Of a stretch of 64,000 bases of DNA, positions 45,282-57,934 are shown piece after piece. Position numbers and translations under genes: made by a program. A model generated the notes under the pieces. The model ran no database searches. It saw only the letters and a list, made by a program, of their open reading frames with translations, and was not told where the DNA came from. The stretch is from Anthonomus grandis grandis (lineage: Eukaryota > Arthropoda > Insecta > Coleoptera > Curculionidae): positions 46,183,131-46,247,130 of the forward strand of contig NC_065548.1 in assembly GCF_022605725.1 (NCBI RefSeq), written 5' to 3'. Every line of letters starts with the position of its first letter. Position 1 is the first letter of the stretch.

Positions 45282-47999
45282 CACGTTAACTGTCATGTGT
45301 ACCATATATGGACAGTCAATTCCAATCAGCGCCATGTGTACCACCAGTGGACACAGAACTTCTTACCTTCCAAGCCATGTGTACATGGGGCGGCCACATT
45401 AAGCGTTGATTGAAATGTATGTATGGATTGGTCTGGCGTAGGAAATAGTTTGCTTGAGAATGGCTCGGAAATATTTTTATTTTTCGAAATAATATGACAT
45501 AAAATAATGACGTTTTTAAATGATACGTTTATTTTTTCAATGGACAGTAATTTAACATGTAAAATTGTTATTTATAATTATAAAATAAACAAACTAATTT
45601 AAAAAAAAAAAATTCTTCAAAATGAAAAGATTATTTTATATTTTTAAAAACATGTTTTTGGAAAAAATAGTCCATACAAATAACAATATTAGTAGGAAGT
45701 AAGTAGGAAACTCTTTTGGTATTTTTTACAGCATAATTACGCCCCTGTTCTTGTGAGTTTTTTTCATAGCAATATCTGCACCTGCCTCTTTTCAGCTTTT
45801 TTTTGTTATCTGTCTTTTCGGAAACTTTGTGCTCTTTTGAGGGATTCATTGGGATTAGCGGTACTGCCGTTTCCAAAAGTTGCATGGCAAGATTTTCTTT
45901 GAAAGTCGTTATTGAATTTTTTTTCTTGTTAATTTTATTGTACAGATTTAAGGCATTTACGACTGAGGTACCTGTGATAAATTCAAAGGCCAATTTTCTC
46001 TACTATTTAATTGACTTTCTAAGAGAATTTGAATAAGCTGACATTTGGTCTAACATATCATCATGATTTCGCTTTATTATAGTCGATTATTGCAGAAGGT
46101 TTGAGCCTAGGACCCTCTCTATGGTGTACTTCCTTTAGTTCATCTGTATGTTTTGTGGATAAGAAGAGCACGTCCCTCTTGTCATGCCACTTCATAACAA
46201 CAACTTTATTTTTATTTTGTTTTTCAATAATTTCCCCTTTTTTTAATTTTGCATCAACTACAAACTTTGGTAGGTTTCTTCTGTTTTTACGAATCGTTCC
46301 AACTAGATGAGTTGATCTATTTTGCAAGTTTTCCGCAAGAGGAATAGAGGTGTACCAATTGTCTGCAAAAAGGGTCCGGCCACTATCAAGCAATGGTTGC
46401 AACATTTCCATAACAATAGATTCCGCAACCGATTGTCCATTTATTTTCTCTTTACCACAATATACTTTCATGCTGTAAGTAAATCCTCCATCTAGACATA
46501 CTTTATAAACTTTAATGCCAAACTTATGTCGTTTTCCTTTTATATACTGTCGAAAGGATAATTTACCTCGAAAAGGTATCATGGTTTCATTGATACAAAA
46601 AGACTCTGGAATAATGCTGAAAAAGCATTCTTGTTCAGCATATCAACAAGGCATTGAATTTTATGAAGCCGGTCATTGGGAGGACAATCTTCATTATTTG
46701 CCAAATGAAACATACGTGAAAGCAGCTCAAATCTATTCCACGGCAAATATTTTGATATTTCGTTTTTATATAATGGATGTTTGCGCCAATAATCTTTTAG
46801 TGATGGTTTTTTATCCAATCCCATCCAAATTAAAATAGCAATAAATGTTCGTATTTCGTTATAATTAGTATCCACCCATGAATTTAGGCGAGAATTTGGC
46901 CAATATTTTCATTCGTTATGGCGAGAATAATTTGCTGTTCCGCGTATCTATTTGTTTCGACAACGATTTTATTAATAACATCGTCGGATACAAGTAATTA
47001 AAAAAAATGAAGTTCATCCTTACCGCGCATTTAGATCTGCAAGGCTAGTGAAATTCCAATATTCATTGGTAGAGTGAATGTCGAAAAATTTCCTGATGCT
47101 GGTCTCCACTCCGGTCTTTCATCATTGCCTGAAAAATCTATGTCTATATCTAACTGAGCAGATGTTGAAGGCTCCGAAGTATCTAAAAAAATGGAGGGTA
47201 GGGTATAAGAGAAAATATGAATTTTAGGCATTAAATTTGATATACATAAGTATTCCACTTAGTTTCGTACGCGAGTTAGTATATTGAAACTTTTTACAAC
47301 ACTGTTTTTTTCTAATAATATTTTAGAAAATAAACTATGTTTAAAAAATGGAATTGCAAAAACCTCCTACGTACCTAACTGACGTACATACTTCATCTTT
47401 TTCTTTTTAGGGCGGTCTTCTTCAGAACTGCTTGAAGATATCTCGCCGGCCAAATATGTCGGATCTAAATCAAAATCTGAGATATTTGAAAAGTCGTCAC
47501 TCATGTCGAGGTTTCTATAAATCTCTATTTCTTCTGCTGCAGCCTCCACTGCTTGTTGCATCTCAGTATCAGAAATAATTCTTTTCTTTGCCGCCATTGC
47601 TTCTCCAAATTATAGCCCACAAACCAACATGTTTTTACACCGATTTTTATAGAAAGAATGACTGAAGAAGGCAACAAACATAAAATGCACGTGGTATTTG
47701 CGCTTCTAGTGAAAACCGTACAACTGCTGCCATCTCTCCAGGCGAATCAACATTGACCTTGTACGTGTCCAGATAAGGTACACATGGCCCACGACATCAA
47801 AAAATAAAAGCTGTACAATCAGGTGCCATGTGTACCATATTTGGACACAGCTTTTTTAAACTAAAAAAAGTAAAAATTACATAAATGTTTACACATGCGT
47901 TCGTTTTGATGCACACAGACACTGTTTTTAATTAAAAAATTACGTGGCCCGTAGGAACCCAGTAATTTTTTTTTCTAATTGGGACTGGCAGTTAACGTG
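45282..47999 (-). mobile_element. piggyBac-type element 2 (2,718 bp)
   Basis: TTAA at 45278-45281 and 48000-48003 flank inverted ends CACGTTAACTGTCATGTG (45282) and the match ending GGCAGTTAACGTG (47999). Subterminal copies of a motif like CATGTGTACCATAT.TGGACA recur near 45293, 45333 and 47826. Removal rejoins the RT frame of non-LTR element 2. The terminal CACGTTAAC is shared with piggyBac 1. Confidence 0.92.
45631..47597 (-). pseudogene. piggyBac transposase 2, frameshifted, first catalytic Asp replaced by Asn
   Basis: Exon 1 (47597-47375) encodes an acidic N-terminus (MAAKKRIISDTEMQQAVEAA). The 192-bp intron (GTACGT ... TTTTTTAG, 47374-47183) leads to TSEPSTSAQLDID. Later blocks are FIAILIWMGLDKKP (46875-46579) and the core from 46605, where the CxDETM box reads FCINETMIPFRG (Asn codon 46591-46589). 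The second and third Asp (LFADNWYTS, IIDYNKAKS) remain. The C-terminal Cys-rich domain (GRCRYCYEKN) ends near 45631. Frames change near 46900, 46610, 46065 and 45990. Inactive. Confidence 0.88.
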
Positions 48000-48003
48000 T
48001 TAA

Positions 48004-49505
48004 GGATGTATTGATAATATCCAAAAGACGATCACCTACAACATAAGCAACATCGCAAAGAACCTGCTTAGAAATGCCACTCTCCCCATCACCAATGTTC
48101 TTTAGATTTTTAAGTATTTCCTTCGTTTTAGTCATAAAAACTTTATTAAACTGTGTCAAGGTATTCTGGACTGTAGGTAGTCCAATGAAATATGTTTGAC
48201 CATTTGCTGCTGGTGGAATATCTGCAAGAATAAGATCTATCTATAGATACTATTTAGGAAATAATTATTAAATCTGTGTGCAATATCATCCCCCTGTGTA
48301 ATGATTTCATTTTCAAACTTTATTTCATTAGGCATGCTTTGATTTTTTCCTTGCAAAAGCGTCTTCAGATTTTTCCAGATTTCTTTTTGATTATTTTTAT
48401 TTAAATCTATGGTCTTCGCAAAAAATCTGTCCTTTTTTACTCTCATCTTGCTTACTATGTGGGCACATACTGTCAAGAATTGTTCTAATATCTTTGACAA
48501 AAGTATTAGCTAGTAAGTCAACATCTGAACTATTTCTATTCCAATTGCATGTAAGCAGTTCTCCCTGAAGTTTATTGCATTTATAGGTTTTAAAAGACCT
48601 AGTATAACCTACTATATCCATTGGCTGTTCCTTCGATTCGTCCCTAGAAATTGATATAATAGAATGGTCACTAATTTTAGGAGTTTGATGGACTTTATGC
48701 GAAAGAGATTTGTCATTTAAAATTAAATAATCGATCACAGTCTGACTTCTTTGGACTATTCAAGTTGGAATCTTAATTATTTGACTAAACCCATTGGTAT
48801 AAATGATACTTAATAATTTGTTACTATAACAACTGTTTTTTAATAAATCAAAATGAAAATCCCCAAGAATAATGTTGGTGCCATTAAATCCTCTAACTTG
48901 CTCTAAATATTCCCCAAAAAACTCTATAAATTTGGCATCTTGTTTCTGAGGCGAATTCGGTACAAAACATTAATTTACACTCCAGCACAAATATTTACCT
49001 CCACCCATAGATAGCTCAAAAAGCAACAACCAGACATAATCATGAATAGACAATACAGACCCCACCTGTTCTACTGTTGTTATATCTACATCAGTAATCA
49101 ACTCACATGGTTCAATAACCGGCGTTACGTGAGTCTCACTCAAAAGCAAGATCTTAGGCCTGCAGTCATTTACCAGTAAAATAATGTTATCTTTGTTATT
49201 TAGATAACCTTGGCAATTAAGATAAACAATGTTGGTGTTAAGTGCAATATTTAGGTCTAATTGCTACTTAATATATTTATTCCTTTGTAACTCTTCAATT
49301 CGCTTATAGGAATTACAACTAGTTACATCCCCAGAAACGTGATTGACGTTTAGCCTGAGACCATACTTTTCATTAGATACTACACAATTAATGCGCTTAC
49401 ATTACATTCTTTAACATCATGGGGTCCACTACACTTTGCACACACTTTATTTTCTTTAGACTCTTTCAATAAATGACCGTAATAATATACTTAGTTCTAA
49501 ATTTA
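48004..49505 (-). pseudogene. Non-LTR element 2: ORF1 zinc knuckle, AP endonuclease, RT N-terminus
   Basis: Minus strand from 49505: a CCHC-like knuckle (CAKCSGPHDVKEC, about 49440-49405), the end of ORF1. Then the APE-type endonuclease: VYLNCQGYLNN, LLLSETHVTP (Asn and Glu of the active site, about 49225-49140), NIILGDFHFDLL near 48870, TVIDYLILN and ISDHSIISI (SDH motif, about 48660). A linker follows (KKDRFFAKTIDLNKNNQKEIWKNLKTLL), then the RT N-terminus up to the TTAA at 48003. Frame changes and stops are scattered. The parts at 44367-45277 and 40722-41195 complete the element. CR1/jockey-type, clade not settled. Confidence 0.82.
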
Positions 49506-49509
49506 GAAA

Positions 49510-50099
49510 TTTAAGCAGTATTGCAAGCATCTTAATTATTACTTCACTTTAAAATAAAAAAGCCTAAGAGTAATCAAGATATTTCTTGGAATCGACCAGA
49601 AATAACGTCTAAGTTAAAAATGTACAAAGGTAAAATACATTGTCATGTAAACTGTTATTGCGTAAACTAATAAACTTCACGAAACAATACACAAAATGAT
49701 TTACAGTTAGGTTAATTTTCTCTTCGCGCAGTAAAATGTGCGCTTAAGTGAGAAGAAAAGTTCGCAATACGTTGCCGTTAAAAATTTAAGATGTATAATG
49801 ACGGCTTTTTCGAAAATAAAGTTGTCGTACTGTCTCATTACAAACCACTTTGTAGATTCAAAACCGTAAAGCTTGAAATATATTATCCCGAATAATCTTA
49901 TTTTTCTTATACAGGATGGCGCATCGAAAACAAAACAGATGCAGTTACGGGCAGAGTCAAATGAATAATCATTGAAAAGGTCTTTCAATTCATTATAATT
50001 TTAAAATAATGATTTTTATATATCATAAATAAGTTCTTTTGAGAAAAAATTGCTAGGAAGTAGCGTAAAAATACTGGAGGGCCTAATTTTACCAGAAGT
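49510..50099. other. No recognisable gene
   Basis: The minus-strand frame at 49707-49988 shows no motif I recognise. A TACAGGATGGCGCATCG at 49913 resembles a mariner-type end. Nothing else was seen. Confidence 0.4.
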
Positions 50100-50842
50100 A
50101 AAAAAGGAATTATTCTTATTGATTTTAAATGTAGAACAGTGTTAGTACGGCGACTAATCTTTACTCAACCCTGGGTAGTGCAATTCTGTCTGATACATAA
50201 TGGGAGGTTTAAAGCCGACAGCCTTGATAGGAAATGTATCTAACAAATTTTAATAACAAGTCAAACATAACAGCGAAATTGTTCACCCTCTCCATAATTT
50301 CTAGATGAGTGTAATTAATTTCAACTTTTGTTTCCGCGCAGTAGCAACTTCCTTTTTTGGCCCAATTATCATTACAACGCATTTTTTTGGGTTAAGAAAA
50401 AGGTTATGACTTATACAGGCAGATCTTATACAGTTTTTCTAAATCAGTATTTATACCTTTTGTCAGAGGCCTAAATATCATTTTTATGAAATTAGTAGTA
50501 TATTTGCGTATCGTCTGCGTTATATATACACTACATATTTTAAGCACCGTATCAATATCAAAAAAATATATTTTGTATACAAGATCTGGACTTAATGCTG
50601 CACCTTGAAGGACCTCCTTTTGTGACTGCCAACTCTTCGAAAGTCTCACTACCAATTTTCACAACCTGAGATCAACCTGTTAAAAAGCTCGTAAAAAATT
50701 TAATGACATTTACACTCATACCGATACAGTGTAGTTTTCGGAGAAGGAGATTGTGATTAATAGGGTCAAATGCCTTAGAAAAGTCGAGCAGAGTCAAAAC
50801 AGTAATTTTACCTACATCAGTACCTTTAAGAATGTCGTCTAA
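50100..50842 (-). pseudogene. Non-LTR element 3: RT active-site side, decayed
   Basis: Minus strand from the Harbinger junction: DDILKGTDVGKITVLTLLDFSKAFDPINHNLLLRKL, then degraded sequence and NPKKCVVMIIGPKK and MYQTELHYPGL-like words. This is the central RT region of a CR1/jockey-type element. It continues upstream at 58184-58349 and 60384-61385 once the Harbinger and Penelope insertions are removed. The YADD box is not readable. Confidence 0.75.
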
Positions 50843-51409
50843 GGGTACAGACATTGTGGAGCGGCGAGCCTCGAGTCTAGTCGCAATTCTAGCGGCGAGA
50901 TTAAAAACTCGAAGAGACATATATCCTATAGTAGAGCGACGCGTTTTGCATTTTAGTGAGAGACAAAACCTAAAGTCCAGTTACCAAGATGTTGTTGGAT
51001 AATGAGGACAAAATTCTTCTAGGTGGTGCCGCATTGCGAATTTTAGTACTTTTACAAAGACAAGATGCTGTACATACAGTTAATAAAAGAAGAACGAAGT
51101 GTGGTGTCTACTACACTCTGTTTAGAGAACTAAAAAACCACCCTGAAAGATTTTTCAACTATGTGAGAATGGACTTATCTACATTTTCGTACATTCTGGA
51201 GCAGTATCACCATTTCTTCAAAATAAATGCACAAATTTTCTACGACAACCTATTTCGCCTGAAGAAAGACTTTTAGTTACTTTAAGGTAAGTAACTAACT
51301 AATTAGTTTACAGGTTTACATAAATGGTATAATTTATTTTAAGGAAAATAATACACCTCTTACAACTGTGTTTAAATAATTAAAATTAAAAAATTATATT
51401 ATTCTTTCA

Positions 51410-54400
51410 TAGCTAAAGTTTCAATCTATGGTATTGGCCCGTCCACATTTACACTGACCCCCAACATTCAACAACATCCAGTTGCAAAATATACAACAGA
51501 TCCAATCATCAAATTTTTAAATGTTCAGATTTTTTGTCCAAAACCCCTCATGAGCGTTATCAGCTTATTAAAACACATAAAAGCTGTGTTAATTGTTTAA
51601 GTACTAGTCACCGCTCTGCTGATTGTCGCTCTGATAAAAATTGTCACAAATGCAATCAACGTCATCATACACTAATACATTTTTCACGAAATTCCTCAGG
51701 CTTGTCCTTACCCGCATCAACTTTCACTTCGACTTCAAATTCTCAAAATATTCCTCTAATTTCGCAAGCTCAATCCTCAAGTGAGCCTTCGTTGCCTATT
51801 GTGCATACAGGTTTTACTTCATCTCATTCTAGCATACTTTTGTCTACCGCCCGTGTGGAAATTCTCGATAATCGTGGTATTTATCAGCCGCTACGTTGTT
51901 TATTGGATAGTGGAAGTGTGACCTCATTTATTACTGACAAATGTGTCAAAAAGTTAGGTCTCCGTCCCACGCAAAGTTCCGTGCAGTTACATGGACTCAG
52001 CTCTATGAAATCTCGCATTTACCACGCTGTTACTATTTCTCTTCGACCTTTGCATAAAGCTAATCCTACCTTTAACCTTGATGCATTTGTTCTTCCCAAA
52101 ATTTGTGAAGAATTACCAAGGCATCGATTTAATATTGAAAATGCTGTGGATATTCTTCTAGGAGCTGATATATTTTCTAAGCTGCTACTAGATGGGCGCA
52201 TTCGGGGTGAATCAGGTCAGCCTGATGCTGTAAATACTGTTTTTGGTTATATCTTAATGAGACCTATTTCAACCCCCGGACCTTTATCAGTGACCACGTT
52301 ATTTTGCCAAATTGATGATCCTATTTCATTGGAATCTCAAGTTAAACAATTTTGGGACCTTGAGCAAATTCCTCAACAACATCATTTATCGTCAGACGAG
52401 ATTCAGTGTGAAAAGATATTTTTAGATTCATACCAACGATCTGACTCTGGTAGATTTATTGTCAAATTGCCTTTTAAAGAGGAAAATCCTACATTTGGTA
52501 ATATACGTTCATTAGCTCTCCATAGGTTTTATTCTTTAGAACGCAAACTCATAAAACATCGTCCAACCTACGAATTATATCGTCAGTTTATTCAGGAATT
52601 TCTTGACTTAGACCACATGGAGTCGGTATCTCCTTCGTTATCTAATTGCTTTTATCTTCCACATCATTGTGTAATTAGGCCTGAGAGCTTAACTACAAAA
52701 TTACGAGTAGTTTTTAATGGATCTGCTCATTTGCCCAACCTACCCTCTTTAAATAAGACCTTGTATTGTGGTTCAAAACTGCAGAACGATTTGGTTTCTA
52801 TTTTGGTTTCTAGTTTGGATCTATTTTGCTTCGTTTTCGTTACCACAAATTTGTTCTTACTTTTTCTAAAATATATCGGCAGATTGTTGTTGCTCCTGAT
52901 CATCAGGACTATCAGCGCATTCTTTGGCGATTCTCCCAGATGAACCTGTCCAGGTCTTCCGTATCAAAAGACTGGTTTATGGTTTAACTTGTTTCCCCTA
53001 TATTGCTATTAAAACTTTATTAAAATTGGCCGATGATGAAGAAGCTACCTATCCATTGGCAGCTGAAGCTATTCGCTCTAGCATGTACGTAGATGATTAC
53101 GTCGGGGGAACGTCATCGCTTGAATCTGCGCTGTCGCTTAAAACTGAACTTACAGCTTTGTTGCTAAAGGTAGGGTTTGAACTTCAAAAATGGTCTTCAA
53201 ATTGCCCGGAACTTCTTAATGATTTATTACCTCATCAGGTAATAAATCCGGTAAATTTTGATTCTTGTAATGCAAATGAAGCATCTTTAAAGGTCCTAGG
53301 ATTGCAGTGGAATGCTGTAACAGATAATTTTCAATTTAAAGTTAACATTTTCGACAGAAGCTGTACCAAGCGAAATCTTTTATCTCACTTGGCACGAATC
53401 TTTGATCCTTTAGGTCTTTTGTCCCCGGTTACGTTTTTACTTAAACATATAATTCAACGAATCTGGACATTAAAACTTGATTGGGATCAGGAACCGCCTG
53501 CTGAGATTCTTCGGCTTTGGGATAAATTCGCTACCGATCTTTCTAGTTTAAATAATTTTAATCTTTGTCGTTCTATAGTTTTATCGCAATCTTCTCGATG
53601 TGAGCTTCATTGTTTTGGCGACGCGAGTAAAAAGGGATTCAAATTTTTACTTATTTTGTCTGTTCTAAGTCCAAAATTGCTCCATTAAAGAAAATTTCCT
53701 TACCGCGACTTGAACTTTGTGCCGCAGTTTTAACCGCTCAGCTTTCAGCCTTTGTTTTAAAAGTCTTTTCTGGCAAAATTGACATTTCTCAAGTTTTTTG
53801 CTATACCGATTCCACTATAGCTCTAAGTTGGCCTAAATCTTCTCTGCACAAATGGCAAACATTTGTAAGTAACCGAGTTGCTCTCATACAAGAAAACACG
53901 GATGTTTGTTCTTGGTTTTACGTTCCGTCTGCAAACAATCCTGCTGACGTGGGCTCCCGCGGGATGCTGCCTTCCGAACTAGTAAATTGTTCTTTATGGT
54001 GGACTGCTCCTATTTTACAAAATTCTGAATTTCCTTTTCACAATCATGTTGAAACTACATTACCTTCTGCTGATGCCTTTTTTGAGGAACGCACTGTCAC
54101 AACTTTGGCTACAGTCGTAGAGTCAAATTTTCTTGACAGTCTTCTTGATCAAAATTCATCTTTTTCTAAATCGGTTCGCATTTTGACCTATATTCGTCGG
54201 TTTTATTATAATTGCAAAAATTTATCACAAAAGCGCCTGGAAATGCTTTCGTCTAATGAGCTATACTGCTCTAGTCTTTGTTTTGTTAAACGCAGTCAGG
54301 AACGTTTTTTTGCCAATGAGATTCATTCTCTTCAAACAGGTCAAAAATTATCTAAAAACTTCTTGAAACTATCACCTTTTCTTGATACCGACAATATTCT

Positions 54401-55800
54401 TCGAGTTGGCGGTCGGCTAGGTCACGCACCTATTGAATATGACCGAAAGTTTCCTGCCCTCCTGCCTTCTAAATCTCGTTTAACAGATTTACTGATTAAA
54501 TCTATTCATATTCAACATCTCCATGCTGGAGTCCAAACGGTTCTTTTTTTAGTGTTTCAAAGGTTTTGGATCTTATCTGCTAAACGAACGATCCGAAGAA
54601 TATTGTCGCAATGCATTACTTGTTGGAAAACCAATCCAACATCTACTTCACCCCAAATGGGTAATTTACCGCTTTCCCGCATTAGTCAACTTAAACCCTT
54701 TCTTCATGTAGGGATTGATTATGCTGGTCCGTTTACTATCACGATGTCACGCACTCGAGGCTCTAAAACACTTAAAGCTTATTTATGTTTATTCATTTGT
54801 ATGTCTGTTAAAGCCGTTCATTTAGAACTAGTCTCCGATTTAATTGCTGAAGCTTTTGTCGCAGCGTTTAAACGCTTTACTAGTCGGCGAGGCCGATGTG
54901 AACATATTTATAGTGATTGCGGCACTAATTTTGTAAAAGCTCGTAAAATTTCCGATTCATTTGCTCGTGATGCAGCCGCTAATTACCAGATTAGTTGGCA
55001 TTTCAATCCACCCTCTTCACCTCATTTTGGAGGTTTGTGGGAGGCTAATATTAAATTAATTAAAACTCATTTAGTTCGAGTCATCGGAAATCATATCCTG
55101 ACCTATAAAGAGGTTTATACTGTCTTTACCTTTCTTGAATTCTGGAGACTTACCCGTGTAGTGATGGAGTTGTAAGACTAGCTAAAGTTAAAACGTCTAC
55201 TGGCACTTTTAAAAGGCCCGCGGTCAAACTTTGTCCTCTGCCGGTAGAATAAAATTGCGCTTTGGTCGGGAGAAAATGGTCCGTCCACATTTAGTTTGTG
55301 AACGTCCAAATAGTTTAAATTCTTTCTTTTTATAATATTTCTTTGTTTTTCTCTCCAATCATTTCATTTAATTTAATTTTCTCCTTTTATTATAACCAAT
55401 TTAATTAATATTTTTATATTAAGTCTTAACAACAACAAATCTGCGCGTGTACGATAGCCTTTAAATTTCTAAATTCCTTTGGTTTGTGCTGAACGGGGAC
55501 CAGAGAGAAGACGACTTCCTTGTTAGCACTTTATCATCGCGCATTGATTCCAGCGTCGTGATCTATACGTTTATTTCCGCAACTGTTGTCTTAATCTTAC
55601 CGCATCACAGATCATGATTTACTTATCAAACCCGCAACCACTCTTGGTGATTCAACCCAATTAGAAGACCCAATAAGTCCAGAGCAGGCCTGCTGAAGCT
55701 GGATACAGACACCTTAAGGTAAGGATCTTTAAAGGCTGGTTTTTCGACCTTTCCACATTTACTTTTAATCACACAAATACAGTCCACTTTAAGTATCTCC
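51410..55800 (+). mobile_element. BEL/Pao LTR retrotransposon, 5'-truncated
   Basis: Internal region from late gag to integrase, lying wholly within the Harbinger transposase intron. Sequence from 55250 to about 55800 may hold the 3' LTR, but I find no second LTR on the left, no primer site and no clear TSD. Both boundaries are approximate. Confidence 0.75.
51440..55250 (+). pseudogene. BEL/Pao gag-pol polyprotein, broken
   Basis: In order: the end of gag with CCHC-type knuckles (CVNCLSTSHRSADC, CHKCNQRHHTLIH, 51590-51690); aspartic protease (CLLDSGSVTSFIT, about 51900); RT start (LRVVFNGSAHLP, 52710) and, after a frame change near 52850, KRLVYGLTCFPY, the active site MYVDDYVGG (53083) and KVLGLQWN; RNase H (HCFGDASKKGF) broken near 53640; an open integrase frame (53949-55175) with a zinc finger (H...H, C..C), Asp in GIDYAGPF, Asp in YSDCGTNF and Glu in GGLWEANIK; the tail (AKVKTSTGTFKRPAVKL) ends at 55250 after a frame change near 55125. 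The RT and integrase catalytic residues are kept; three frame breaks kill it. Confidence 0.88.
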
Positions 55801-55895
55801 CTGAATTATCTAAATCCATCTTGTGCTTAACTAGAAAGAGAAGTAACAACTTTACAAAACAGAAAAAAAAATAAAAAGTTCTTTTTTTTTCTTAC

Positions 55896-57934
55896 CAGAC
55901 CAACCAGGTATATTATTAAAATTATAGTTTTCCTGTTGTAATACAGTTGAAGTAGAGTTAGGAAGTGTAGTTATTTAGGTCAAGTGAGTCGTAGTCTCGG
56001 TCGTATTTATAATTGAACCCTTCCAACTGCGTACGATGTGATTGTGGTGGCTGTAAATTTTTGTGGATAGGCATAACGTTGCACTATATTTTGAATATTT
56101 TCGTTTCTAAAAGCCAGTTTACGAGAGTCTTCAATTTTCTTGACATGGGGTATGAGACTGTCAAAAAAAAGCTTATCCTCATCGGGTGCTGATTCCGACC
56201 GACGTTCTTCCGTTCGCTTCCTCTGTATGTAGTCCATTTTTTGTTTCTCAATTTTCAGGAGAATATCAACTTCGTTTTTTCTAGTCCGACGTCTTGCTTG
56301 CAAAACTGTTCTGGATTCCTCATAAACCGAAGTAGCAGTGGATGTGGAAGGCGTGGGATGTGACGAAGAGTTCAATTGAGTGCCTGAATCGTGTAGACTA
56401 TTGTCATCTCCGCTGACGGATGGGGCATTATCGGGCGACATAGGACTATTTAACGATACGCTAGCAGAGTTTTCAAAATCATTGTCATCGGTTGTAATAG
56501 AAAGATTGCTCTGGGATGGTCGAGGGGTAAACTGGTCTTTCAAAAACAGCATTTGTTTGAAGTGGGCCCAATTAGACTTCGGTGCTGAACCTCCGGGATC
56601 TCCTGAGCGAGGAGAAGGTATTTTTTTAGGTTCTCGTCAAAAATATTATCTGAGACTTTTCCATTTTGCTTGTGGTTCTTTTGCTGGAATAAATAAAATT
56701 TGATGAAGAAAAACAGAATGCCAATCGTGTATTGATAATAATTATTTTTTACACTTTTGAGAGAACCCTGTGTACTTGCATGATCAAATTCATGTTTTAT
56801 GACATAAGTTTTAAGATCAGTTTATAATGAAGGTAATATTATGATAAAATTCTTCTTTCTTTTCTAGATATTTGGCAATCGGAGAATCCTACAAGAGTCT
56901 GTCATTTACATTTCGAATGGGAGCTGCAACTGTAGGCCAAATTGTAAAAGAAACAGTCAAGGTATTATGGGAAGTTTTGCAACCTCAACATATGCCAGCA
57001 CCTTTAACACAAGCTTTTCTTTAAATAAGTTATGATTATATGCGACTGTGGAATTTTCCCAATTGTATTGGTGCTCTAAATGGGAAGCATATCAAAATTA
57101 AAAGTCCCAAGCACTCTGGTACAATGTATTACAATTATAAACAGTTCTATTCCATCGTTCTTCAAGCAGTATGCAACGCTTATTATGTTTTTACGATTAT
57201 TGATGTCGGAGGTTTTGGACAACAAAGCGATGGCGGCACTTTTCAAAGTTCTAGTATGTATAAGTTACTTAAACAACAAAAATTGAAAATTCCCACAGAT
57301 AGCTTTCTTCCTGAAACAAATATTAAAGCACCTTTCGTCTTTATTGCTGATGAAGCCTATCCACTTATGACGCATTTATTAAAACCATATAGTAGGCGAA
57401 ACTTGACCACAGAAAATATGAATTTCAATGTGCGTCTTTTAAGAGCACGCAAAACAATTGAATGCGCATTTGGCATTCTGTATTCAAAATGGCGCATATT
57501 GTCAAAAGCAATTGAAACAAATGAAGAAACTGTTGATCATATAATTAAAGCAATATGTATTTTGCATAACACTATCATCCATAAAGAAGGCTTTGAAAAA
57601 CATTTAAAATTGGTAACTGACAGAGTACTTCAAAATGTTGTGAACAGACCAAGAGGACGAGCTACTAATGAAGCTCAGTTTACGCGAGACACTTTCAAAT
57701 GTATGTCAACTCCTTTCCTATCCAGTATACATAAATATTTAATTTTGAATAATATACTTTGCTTTTATTTTAATAAAACATATTAATATTTGTCTTATCT
57801 GATATTTTACATTCCTTGGCTACGTCGGCCCATAACCGGTCTAAAACATATCTATTATAATGATCTGGATGTGATTGATCCCAAAGCGGTTTTAGATTAT
57901 AAACACAAATTATAATATTTTCATTTATACTCAT
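55896..57934 (-). pseudogene. Harbinger MADF/Myb-like DNA-binding partner protein, degraded
   Basis: Exon 1 (from ATG 57934 to about 57811): MSINENIIICVYNLKPLWDQSHPDHYNR, then RLWADVAKE, the first half of a MADF domain. The second part starts near 56684 after TTTATTCCAG. It reads W-K-S-L-R and KKIPSPRSGDPGG with two stops (56640-56660), then an open stretch (56552-56007) with a Ser/Thr-rich linker and a basic C-terminal region (VLQARRRTRKNEVDILLKIEKQ). It ends after another frame change with NFNNIPGWSG at a donor (CTG|GTAAG) at 55896. In PIF/Harbinger elements this protein helps the transposase enter the nucleus and bind the ends. Its exons interleave with those of the transposase on the other strand. 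Confidence 0.75.

Larger units (their letters stand above)
50989..57786 (+). pseudogene. Harbinger transposase (DDE_Tnp_4), two exons, Asp-to-Asn at the active site
   Basis: Exon 1 (50989-51286): MLLDNEDKILLGGAALRIL, YYTLFRELKNHPERFFNYVRM, then a frame change near 51235 and PISPEERLLVTLR, ending at AAG|GTAAGT. Exon 2 (56868-57786) begins YLAIGESYKSLSFTFRMG after TTTTCTAG, in the phase that completes the codon. It contains a nonsense TAA (57022-57024), the first acidic box reading GALNGKHIKI (Asn codon 57079-57081, where the family has Asp), FGQQSDGGTFQSS, IADEAYPLMTHLLKPY and RKTIECAFGILYSKWRI (Glu). The 5.6-kb intron owes its size to the BEL insertion. Inactive. Confidence 0.9.
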
